The translations under genes were made by a program, and so were the position numbers. Source: Actinomyces sp. (GTDB lineage: Bacteria > Actinomycetota > Actinomycetes > Actinomycetales > Actinomycetaceae). From it: a DNA stretch of 10,205 nucleotides. The notes under the pieces are model-generated. The model did not search any database. It saw only the letters and a list, made by a program, of their open reading frames with translations, and was not told the origin of the DNA. Shown here in pieces: positions 1 through 4,780 of the stretch (position 1 is the first letter of the stretch; every line of letters starts with the position of its first letter). Location of the stretch: the NCBI GenBank assembly GCA_012837655.1, contig DUQT01000264.1, positions 1 through 10,205 on the forward strand, in the 5' to 3' direction.

Positions 1-2
1 AC

Positions 3-260
3 TACGGAATCAAGCCCTCGACCGGCAGCGTTGGCGATTCCTACGACAATGCCCTAACCGAGACCGTCAACGGGCTTTACAAAGCCGAGCTGATCTACTC
101 CCAAACCTGGCGGTCATGTACCAAAGTAGAATGGGCAACCCTGAACTGGGTCCACTGGTGGAACAACGAGCGCCTACACCAGGCCCTGGACTACACCACC
201 CCTGAGGAGGCCATCACCAGCTACAATCAACACCGGACAGCCGAGCTGACCCCCATATAA
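3..260 (+). CDS. IS3-family transposase (OrfB), C-terminal part, 5' end outside window
   Basis: An open frame enters from the left edge and ends at TAA 258-260, giving 85 residues. It is the end of the DDE (rve-type) integrase core of IS3-family transposases, which cut and join the IS ends. The diagnostic stretch STGSVGDSYDNALTE lies at fragment residues 6-20. Glu20 fits the last acidic residue of the DDE triad, and Lys27 sits 7 residues downstream, the spacing usual in this family. The conserved tail follows with WATLNWVHWWNNERLHQALDY and TPEEA. The two other catalytic Asp residues and OrfA would lie to the left, outside the window, so I cannot tell whether the element is complete. There is no frameshift or internal stop in the visible part. 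The IS right end follows about 28 bases after the stop. Confidence 0.9.
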   Translation, partial: YGIKPSTGSVGDSYDNALTETVNGLYKAELIYSQTWRSCTKVEWATLNWVHWWNNERLHQALDYTTPEEAITSYNQHRTAELTPI

Positions 261-288
261 GAAGCGGAACAAAACCCAGGACGCTTCA
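261..288 (-). repeat. Candidate terminal inverted repeat (IRR) of the IS3-family element
   Basis: Read on the minus strand from 288 inward the sequence starts TGAAGCGTCCTGGGTTTTG. It lies between the transposase stop and the flanking DNA, as expected for an IS3-family right inverted repeat. The matching left repeat cannot be seen, so the exact outer base and the repeat length are inferred. Confidence 0.5.
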
Positions 289-412
289 CTGCCGGATCAA
301 CACGAACAGCACCCTCGCTATCCGCCTTCCACGCCAAACAAAGCAAAACCAACTTGTCACTCAACCGGCGACACTCAACCCGCCAAGCCCACTGAACAGC
401 CTCAGCACTCAC
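289..412 (-). pseudogene. IS-truncated gene resembling an HTH-type replication/accessory protein of mobile elements
   Basis: A minus-strand frame can start at GTG 412-410, overlapping the end of the excisionase-like gene (stop 404-402). It encodes 41 residues before the inferred IS end at 288. It begins MSAEAVQWAWR, followed by LSDKLVLLCLAWKADSEG at residues 17-34. That layout (an 'xWAW' start, then 'LS..KLVLLxLAxxAdxxG') is what I know from the N-termini of helix-turn-helix replication-initiator or replisome-type proteins of phages and integrative elements. After residue 41 the frame runs into IS DNA and stops at 227 after about 20 unrelated residues. The start is uncertain: GTG at 421 or TTG at 442 are also in frame, and no strong ribosome site decides. 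The similarity is short and recalled by eye, so the family is tentative. The overlap with the upstream gene suggests translational coupling before the IS arrived. Confidence 0.45.
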
Positions 413-650
413 CAGACTCACCACCAGACAGACCGATCTCAATGCGGGCGGGAACGCGCGTCATTAGCTTCTCAATGTCTGCCTGCTCGAAAAAGCGTCG
501 CCCACCTGGATCTTCGACATAGGGCACTTTGCGTTCGCGCGCCCAGCGCATTAGGCGCGAATAACTCGTATGAGGCAAAAGTGCAGCGGCTTCATGGCCG
601 GTAAGCAAATCTTTCGACCTGCCATGTTCATATTGTTTAGATACGTTCAT
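402..650 (-). CDS. Excisionase-like / MerR-type small helix-turn-helix protein
   Basis: This gene encodes 82 residues from ATG 650-648 to TGA 404-402. Residues 14-62 fit the small winged-HTH fold of excisionases and AlpA-like regulators. DLLTGHEAAALL is the first helix pair, SYSRLMRWARERKVP the recognition helix region, and VEDPGGRRFFEQADIEKLM the wing and closing helix (the usual 'pGG.r.f...dle' pattern). Such proteins bind attachment-site DNA to steer excision, or act as regulators; I infer the first from its place beside a tRNA and an XRE gene. It is divergent from the XRE gene, with 83 bases between its ATG and that gene's likely start at 734. An in-frame GTG at 692-690 would add 14 residues, but it has no ribosome site either. 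A weak promoter fits a leaderless mRNA starting near 650. The last codons overlap the next gene, broken by the IS. Confidence 0.7.
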   Translation of the reverse strand: MNVSKQYEHGRSKDLLTGHEAAALLPHTSYSRLMRWARERKVPYVEDPGGRRFFEQADIEKLMTRVPARIEIGLSGGESGEC

Positions 651-656
651 AACAAC

Positions 657-685
657 AGTGTGCATCAATACGTTCGTATCCACAA
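657..685 (-). promoter_or_regulatory. Weak candidate promoter for the excisionase-like gene
   Basis: On the minus strand TTGTGG (685-680) and CACACT (662-657) are spaced by 17 bases. The -35 is fair and the -10 is poor. The expected start of transcription falls near 650, the A of the ATG. Since there is no Shine-Dalgarno sequence, this would be a leaderless transcript, which is common in actinobacteria. The dyad at 668-679 fills most of the spacer. Confidence 0.3.
668..679. promoter_or_regulatory. Candidate operator: dyad ATACG-TT-CGTAT
   Basis: A perfect 5-bp inverted repeat with a 2-base centre lies in the divergent control region. A related sequence, ATACGTTCAT, occurs at 641-650 over the start codon of the excisionase-like gene. 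Two similar copies near one start, beside an XRE regulator gene, suggest binding sites for that regulator. No protein-DNA evidence is available and the arms are short. Confidence 0.35.
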
Positions 686-692
686 GACACAC

Positions 693-721
693 TTGCTACT
701 GTTCGCTACATTTGTTACGCT
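693..721 (+). promoter_or_regulatory. Candidate promoter for the XRE-type regulator
   Basis: TTGCTA (693-698) and TACGCT (716-721) are separated by 17 bases. Transcription would start near 728, which is the A of an ATG. The gene could therefore be leaderless from 728, or use the downstream ATG at 734, which has AGGA (722-725) 8 bases before it; that site would be missing from a transcript starting at 728. The direct repeat GCTAC (695-699 and 705-709) lies in the spacer. Confidence 0.4.
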
Positions 722-733
722 AGGATCATGACG

Positions 734-1090
734 ATGAACGGTAAAGATTTCGACGAGGCACTCGGCTTCACAATCCAGCAACACCTGTTTGCAACATCCA
801 TGACGCGGGTTGAATTTGGCGAGCACCTCGGCGTGCCCGGACCAAGCGTCTCTAATCGACTTCGCGGGAAGACTAAGTGGACTGCATCCGACGTAGCCAT
901 AGCTGCGAGCATCTTTAACCGTCCAGCAAACGAGTTGCTACCCACGCCCGATGGCGAGGGCGGCTGGATACCAGCCCCGTTTGTCCCTGGATACGCGAAA
1001 GCCCCCGCTTCCGCGGGGGCCAGCTCAGAGCCACCTGTGGGAATCGAACCCACGACCTATTCATTACGAGTGAATCGCTCTGCCGACTGA
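734..1090 (+). CDS. XRE-family (Cro/CI-type) DNA-binding regulator; 3' end reads into antisense of tRNA-Thr
   Basis: From ATG 734 the frame gives 118 residues; ATG 728 would add two. I prefer 734 because AGGA at 722-725 lies 8 bases upstream, but a leaderless start at 728 is possible. Residues 17-70 form a helix-turn-helix of the Cro/CI type. TRVEFGEHLGVPGPSVSNRL (24-43) covers the HTH pair, and WTASDVAIAASIFNRPANELLP (49-70) is the usual helix 4-5 with an 'LLP' end. Such proteins are repressors of prophages and integrative elements. The tail is odd. From about residue 90 it is encoded by the tRNA terminator hairpin, and from residue 99 by the antisense of tRNA-Thr, giving PVGIEPTTYSLRVNRSAD, a string known as a false translation of tRNA genes. 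The stop lies inside the tRNA. The HTH is real, I think; whether the tail is made is open. Confidence 0.7.
   Translation: MNGKDFDEALGFTIQQHLFATSMTRVEFGEHLGVPGPSVSNRLRGKTKWTASDVAIAASIFNRPANELLPTPDGEGGWIPAPFVPGYAKAPASAGASSEPPVGIEPTTYSLRVNRSAD
1001..1020 (-). terminator. Rho-independent terminator of tRNA-Thr
   Basis: A perfect 8-bp GC stem (GCCCCCGC / GCGGGGGC) with loop TTCC at 1009-1012 lies 8 bases beyond the tRNA 3' end. On the minus strand it is followed by TTTC; on the plus strand no T run follows, so it serves the tRNA. It sits inside the XRE reading frame. Confidence 0.75.
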
Positions 1091-1101
1091 GCTAAGGTGG
1101 C
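1029..1101 (-). tRNA. tRNA-Thr, anticodon CGT
   Basis: This is a 73-base cloverleaf without encoded CCA. The acceptor stem is GCCACCT (1101-1095) paired with AGGTGGC (1036-1030), with U as discriminator at 1029. The D-arm is GCTC-AGTCGGCA-GAGC. The anticodon stem ATTCA/TGAAT encloses the loop CTCGTAA, anticodon CGT, which reads ACG threonine codons. The T-arm is GTGGG-TTCGATT-CCCAC. All stems pair fully, so the gene looks functional. It follows the hydrolase on the same strand but has its own promoter and terminator. Its 3' end faces the accessory genes at the left, as expected for an integration site. Confidence 0.97.
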
Positions 1102-1123
1102 GCGGCCAATAGGCACGAGGTTA

Positions 1124-1153
1124 ACTCTAGCGAATTCGGCCCAGCAGTATCAA
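1124..1153 (-). promoter_or_regulatory. Candidate promoter of tRNA-Thr
   Basis: On the minus strand TTGATA (1153-1148) and TAGAGT (1129-1124) are spaced by 18 bases. The expected start near 1117 leaves a leader of about 16 bases before the mature tRNA 5' end at 1101, a typical arrangement for a tRNA gene. Confidence 0.5.
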
Positions 1154-1173
1154 ACGCGTTGCGTGTGATGTGC

Positions 1174-1185
1174 ACCGGTACCGGT
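1174..1185. repeat. Perfect 12-bp palindrome ACCGGTACCGGT
   Basis: The palindrome has no loop and lies between the hydrolase stop (1210) and the tRNA promoter (-35 at 1153-1148). It could be a protein-binding site for the tRNA promoter or part of the transcript end of the upstream operon. Nothing in the sequence decides. Confidence 0.4.
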
Positions 1186-1187
1186 CA

Positions 1188-1210
1188 GAACTACTCCAGA
1201 AGAGTTGTTC
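1188..1210 (-). terminator. Weak candidate hairpin at the end of the topA-hydrolase operon
   Basis: GAACTACTC (1188-1196) and GAGTTGTTC (1202-1210) pair with one mismatch around a 5-base loop, directly at the hydrolase stop codon. No T run follows on the minus strand, so it is at best a weak or factor-assisted terminator. Read-through into the tRNA gene is possible. Confidence 0.3.
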
Positions 1211-2757
1211 TAGTCCAATTGGCACGTAAGACCGCCCTCGGGCAATTCGCCGTCAATCAAGAAATTATCCACTGCCTGCACGACACAATCGCCAGCGGAG
1301 CGCGAGTATCCGCAGTGCTCCCAGCCGTCCACGGTCAGAAGGTGGCCAGATTCAAGCTGGTCGGCCAACGCTTCCGCCCACACGTATGGGGTCGCCGGAT
1401 CGTGCGTCACACCAACAACCAAGATCGGGGGCGCGCCCTCGGCCTTAACGGGTTTGCGGTTGTCGCGAGATTCAACGGGCCAGGCCTCAATCATCGCGGA
1501 TGCAAACCCGAAATCCGAGCCCATCAGCGGCAAATCAGCCTTCAGCGTGTCAGACCTCTTGATCCAGTCCTGCTCCACGCCATCCGCCTTGTAATCCAAC
1601 GAGTTAACCGCGTTGAACGCATCAAACGTGTTCGTCAGATAGGTTCCATCCGCTTGCCTATCCGCATACAAATCCGCAATCTGCAAGAGCATCGACCCGT
1701 CCTGCTGCTGCATCGCCTGCGTCAACGCCGCCGACGCCAACCCGTACGATTCCGTGTCATACAGCAGGGAAACAATTGAGGACGTTGCTAGCGCGCGCGT
1801 CAGTGGGCGGTTCGGGTCCGCAGTTGGCAGCGGCCTGTCCTCCAACGACTCCAACCAATCGCGCAACTGGAGCTTCGCCTCCGCCCCACTACCCGTTAGC
1901 GGAACCGAACCGCTTGCGACAGCTTGATCAAGCCAGTGCTCAGCCGCGTCCTCGAACCCCTTTGCCTGCAGTTCGGAAACTTCATCAACAGTCGCAGCCG
2001 GATCCATTGCACCGTCCAACACGAAACGGCCCACATTTCCCGGGAAAGTATCGGCATACAGGGCACCGAGGAATGTTCCGTACGAAAATCCGAGGTAATC
2101 CAGGCTTTCCTGACCCATCGCTGCGCGGACGATGTCAAGGTCGCGCGCGGCTGACATAGAGTCCGAATGCTTCGTCATATCAGGCGACTTCTGCAGGCAC
2201 TTTTCGCCCAGTTCCTTCGATTCCTTACGAACGGTTTCAATGGTGACTTCGGAGGTCAACGCCCGCGCTTCATCGATTTCCTCTGGCGTCAAGCATTCAA
2301 CCGGAGCGGACAGCCCCACGCCGCGTGGGTCAACGGCAACGATGCTGTATTCGCCGAGCAGATCTTCAGAAAAAATCCAATCAACCATCGAAGGTAGCGA
2401 AGAGATCGCCGAACCGCCCGGGCCTCCCGGGTTGTACACAAGCGGCTTGTTGTTGCGCGAAGTGCTGTACTGGACCATCTCCAAATCAATGGTCGGGCCC
2501 GCCGGGTCAGCGTAATCCAACGGCACGCGAACCGTCGCGCACTTGAATCTGCGCTCCTTCGCGCGTTCCTCTGTTACACGCAAGACATCCTGATTACTTG
2601 CGCATGATCGCCACTCAACCCGCTGATCGTAAAAGGTTTGTAACTGCGGTTCAGGCGCTTCGAACGTTTCCTCCGCTTCAGGCGTTTGCGCGTTCCCGCA
2701 CGCGGTTAGCAACAGCGCGGATACTGACCCGAGTGCAAGCACTTTTAAGCTTCGCAT
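1210..2757 (-). CDS. Secreted lipoprotein alpha/beta hydrolase, TAP-like (tripeptidyl aminopeptidase family S33)
   Basis: The product is a 515-residue exported serine hydrolase, probably an aminopeptidase acting on short peptides; the substrate is inferred from the family only. Residues 1-20 are a lipoprotein signal: MRSLK, a hydrophobic stretch, then lipobox LTAC with Cys20 as the lipidated residue. The mature protein would be anchored outside the membrane. NPGGPGGS (109-116) is the oxyanion-hole loop, DPRGVGLS (143-150) follows, and the nucleophile is Ser225 in GFSYG. The C-terminal TAP-like part supplies Asp453 (THDPATPY) and His481 (GWEHCGY), so the triad is complete. Seven further Cys residues (52, 73, 155, 187, 482, 491, 512) could form disulfides. 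I chose the ATG at 2757-2755 because the signal peptide starts there. AAAGGGA lies about 12 bases upstream, rather far. The open frame continues upstream to 2829, but those residues overlap holB. It follows holB by 25 bases. Confidence 0.9.
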   Translation of the reverse strand: MRSLKVLALGSVSALLLTACGNAQTPEAEETFEAPEPQLQTFYDQRVEWRSCASNQDVLRVTEERAKERRFKCATVRVPLDYADPAGPTIDLEMVQYSTSRNNKPLVYNPGGPGGSAISSLPSMVDWIFSEDLLGEYSIVAVDPRGVGLSAPVECLTPEEIDEARALTSEVTIETVRKESKELGEKCLQKSPDMTKHSDSMSAARDLDIVRAAMGQESLDYLGFSYGTFLGALYADTFPGNVGRFVLDGAMDPAATVDEVSELQAKGFEDAAEHWLDQAVASGSVPLTGSGAEAKLQLRDWLESLEDRPLPTADPNRPLTRALATSSIVSLLYDTESYGLASAALTQAMQQQDGSMLLQIADLYADRQADGTYLTNTFDAFNAVNSLDYKADGVEQDWIKRSDTLKADLPLMGSDFGFASAMIEAWPVESRDNRKPVKAEGAPPILVVGVTHDPATPYVWAEALADQLESGHLLTVDGWEHCGYSRSAGDCVVQAVDNFLIDGELPEGGLTCQLD

Positions 2758-2782
2758 TAGTCGAACGTGTCCCTTTCTACAA

Positions 2783-3970
2783 TCAGCCCAAACGTCGAGG
2801 CACCAAAGCTGTGAGCATCGCTTCCACAATCAGAAGCGGGTTCGTGTTCGTCTGCAGACGTTCACGGCCAAGCTCGATCTGTTTCATCGATTCCAAAGTT
2901 TGCTGCGTTGAGGTGGACGTAGCGTAAGTTTGCACTGCGTTATCTAGTCCAACACTAATTTGCCCAACTTGCGCGTCAAGTTGACGCACCAAGACATCGC
3001 GATAAAACGCCAGCAAATCCAGCATCACCCGATCCAACGCGTCGCGTTGCATACGGGTCGACTGTCGTTTTTGTTCTTCCTTCAATCGTGTGAAGTGATG
3101 CCTCATATGCGAGGGCGGAGTTTCACCCTCTTCAATCCCAAGAGTGCGCCGCAGGGATGCTTCTGCCTTTTCGAAATCTTTTTCCTGCTGGGCGGATTCG
3201 ATCTCGGTTGCGCGAGAAATCAGCTTATCTGCGTTCAGCACGGCCTCGCCGGTTGAACGCGCGGACAAGGCAAGCGTCATGAGCTCCTGATACTCACGGA
3301 TCTTGTTGTCATCCGAAAGTAGGCCCTTTGCCCGCCCGATGTGGGACTGGGCCAACTGTGCGGCCGCGGCCGCCTTTTCAGGAGAGACGTCAAACTGGCG
3401 TTGCAGAAGCTCCGCCACCTCACCCGCGGGAGGGATACGAAGCGAAACGTGCCTACACCGCGAGCGAATCGTCGTAATCATGTCATCCGGACTGGGCGCA
3501 CAAAGTAGCCAAACGGTTCGTTCGGGCGGTTCCTCAATCGCCTTCAGCAAAACGTTTGAAGCGCGTTCCATCATGCGGTCGGCGTCTTCTATTAGGATTA
3601 CCCGCCAGCGTCCTCGCGAGGGCGCTGATTGGGATTGGTAAACCAGGTCGCGCACCTCTTCGATTGAGATGATGACCTTGGTCGTCACCACATCAGCAAC
3701 GTCGCCGTTACTGCGGGCCAGGGTTGATTTGCATCCGGGGCATTCTCCGCAGCCGACTGGATCACCCGTGCACTGCAGGGCCGCTGCGAACGCGCGTGCC
3801 ACGGTAGACCGGCCAGACCCGGGAGGGCCCGTTATCAGCCACGAGTGCGTCATCGCACGTGAAGCCTCTGTGCTTTCAGGGTCCTCAACAATCGCGCGCG
3901 CATGCTGCGCTGCAGCCTGCAGCGTCTCTACAGCGCGCGACTGTCCGACCAGCTCGTCCCAAACCGTCAC
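2783..3970 (-). CDS. holB: DNA polymerase III subunit delta' (clamp loader)
   Basis: The 395-residue product is the delta' subunit of the clamp loader, which helps place the sliding clamp on primed DNA. It has the AAA+ layout of gamma/tau and delta'. P-loop-like GPPGSGRST lies at 48-56, the four-Cys zinc site at Cys67, Cys74, Cys77 and Cys80 (CGECPGC), the Walker B-like LIEDADR at 126-132, and the SRC motif at 170-172 (TIRSRCR). The P-loop Lys is Arg54. This is common, as I recall, in actinobacterial delta' and fits a subunit that need not hydrolyse ATP. DELVGQSRAVETL (5-17) is the conserved start of the family. The start is GTG 3970-3968, which overlaps the tmk stop as GTGA, so the two are probably translationally coupled. 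The C-terminal part (about 230-395) is helical and less conserved. Confidence 0.92.
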   Translation of the reverse strand: MTVWDELVGQSRAVETLQAAAQHARAIVEDPESTEASRAMTHSWLITGPPGSGRSTVARAFAAALQCTGDPVGCGECPGCKSTLARSNGDVADVVTTKVIISIEEVRDLVYQSQSAPSRGRWRVILIEDADRMMERASNVLLKAIEEPPERTVWLLCAPSPDDMITTIRSRCRHVSLRIPPAGEVAELLQRQFDVSPEKAAAAAQLAQSHIGRAKGLLSDDNKIREYQELMTLALSARSTGEAVLNADKLISRATEIESAQQEKDFEKAEASLRRTLGIEEGETPPSHMRHHFTRLKEEQKRQSTRMQRDALDRVMLDLLAFYRDVLVRQLDAQVGQISVGLDNAVQTYATSTSTQQTLESMKQIELGRERLQTNTNPLLIVEAMLTALVPRRLG

Positions 3971-4731
3971 TTGGATCCGCCCTCAAAAATCGACGGTGTG
4001 GGAGACATGATTCGACCGCTGGTTTGATGCGTGGTCGAAACAGATGCGGCAGACGACGCGGCGGCGGACGAAATGCCCGTAGCAGTGGCGCGAAGCTTTT
4101 CGACGAAGGGGGCCAGCGCTGATCGGATGTCGGCCTGCACGGTTTCGATGTCAGCGGAGGCGTCGATGATGCGGTAGCGGTCGGGGAACTGCTCCGCGAG
4201 CGCGTGGTACTGTTCGCGCACGCGATGCTGAAACTCGGTGGGTTCGCGTTCAAGACGGTCGGGTTCGCCGGTGCGACGACTGTGCGCAACCTCGGGGTCG
4301 AGGTCCAGCAGGATCGTCACGTTAGGCATCAGGCCTTCCGTTGCCCAAATGTTCAGGTCGCGGATCTCTTCCACGCCCAGTTCGCGCGCAGCGCCCTGGT
4401 AGGCAACCGAAGAATCCAGGTAGCGGTCCTGCAAAACCACGCGTCCACTTTGAAGCGCGGGACGAATCTTCGTCGCCACGTGATACGCGCGTTGCGCCGA
4501 GTACAAAAGCGCCTCCGTGCGCGGGTCAACATCGTCAGGGCCGTGAATGATCAGCGTGCGCAACTGCTCCCCCAGCGGAGTTCCACCCGGCTCGCGCGTA
4601 AAAACAGGGTCAATGCCCTGCTCAAGCAGCCACCTGTGGGTGAGCCGAATCTGCGTGCTCTTACCGCACGAATCTCCGCCCTCAAAAGTTATAAACAGGC
4701 CGGGGTAGTTGGTGTCAGACGCTGATTTCAT
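3967..4731 (-). CDS. tmk: Thymidylate kinase (dTMP kinase)
   Basis: The enzyme phosphorylates dTMP to dTDP with ATP in the cytoplasm, the step that feeds dTTP synthesis. From ATG 4731 it has 254 residues. FEGGDSCGKST at 16-26 holds the P-loop (GxxxxGKS). TREPGGTPLGE (45-55) and the DRY motif in LQDRYLDSSVAYQG (100-113) bind dTMP. RRTGEPDRLERE is the Arg-containing LID region. The P-loop carries Ser-Cys where most family members have GSG, GAG or similar, which is unusual. A Ser/Ala/Thr-rich tail of about 45 residues follows the usual end of the fold, making the protein longer than the common size of about 210. The start at 4731 has GGA close upstream (AGATGGACGT); an in-frame GTG at 4749 lacks a good ribosome site. 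It lies 49 bases after the oxidoreductase and overlaps holB by 4. Confidence 0.95.
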   Translation of the reverse strand: MKSASDTNYPGLFITFEGGDSCGKSTQIRLTHRWLLEQGIDPVFTREPGGTPLGEQLRTLIIHGPDDVDPRTEALLYSAQRAYHVATKIRPALQSGRVVLQDRYLDSSVAYQGAARELGVEEIRDLNIWATEGLMPNVTILLDLDPEVAHSRRTGEPDRLEREPTEFQHRVREQYHALAEQFPDRYRIIDASADIETVQADIRSALAPFVEKLRATATGISSAAASSAASVSTTHQTSGRIMSPTPSIFEGGSK

Positions 4732-4780
4732 ACGTCCATCTTTGCACACCGGTAGGACACTATCTTCCTGGTTTGTGCGC

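Larger units (their letters stand above)
1..288 (+). mobile_element. Right-hand end of an IS3-family insertion sequence
   Basis: This stretch holds the transposase C-terminus plus about 28 noncoding bases that probably end the IS. IS3-family elements end in 5'-TG...CA-3'. The bases after the stop end in ACGCTTCA at 281-288, so read inward the end begins TGAAGCGTCCTGGGTTTTG, which resembles actinobacterial IS3 ends. The boundary at 288 is inferred, because the left inverted repeat is outside the window. It is supported independently: on the minus strand a plausible coding frame (412-289) loses its family resemblance exactly here. The 3 bases next to it (289-291, CTG) would be one copy of a target duplication if the IS duplicates 3 bp. 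Confidence 0.75.

Noticed and set aside
48..54. Arg in the P-loop of delta' as a sign of a defective gene (residues 48-56 of the protein encoded at 3970-2783)
   Set aside because: Delta' does not need to hydrolyse ATP, and I recall the Arg form as common in actinobacteria; all other motifs are intact. The coordinates given here are residue numbers.
715..1053. A minus-strand 112-codon frame opposite the XRE gene
   Set aside because: It has no recognisable domain, crosses the tRNA 3' end and the terminator, and is opposite a frame with a clear HTH motif.
1261..1275. DnaA-box-like TTATCCACT
   Set aside because: It is a single copy within the hydrolase coding sequence, with no cluster, AT-rich unwinding stretch or dnaA/dnaN neighbours.
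1159..1779. A 206-codon plus-strand open frame
   Set aside because: It is antisense to the hydrolase, is Arg-rich as usual for shadow frames in GC-rich DNA, and has no recognisable domain.
4628..4640. A 13-base match (AGCCACCTGTGGG) to the tRNA-Thr 3' end at 1029-1041, as a possible second attachment site
   Set aside because: It lies inside the intact tmk coding sequence in a conserved gene and on the wrong side of the tRNA. The match is short and breaks off at once, so chance is the best explanation.
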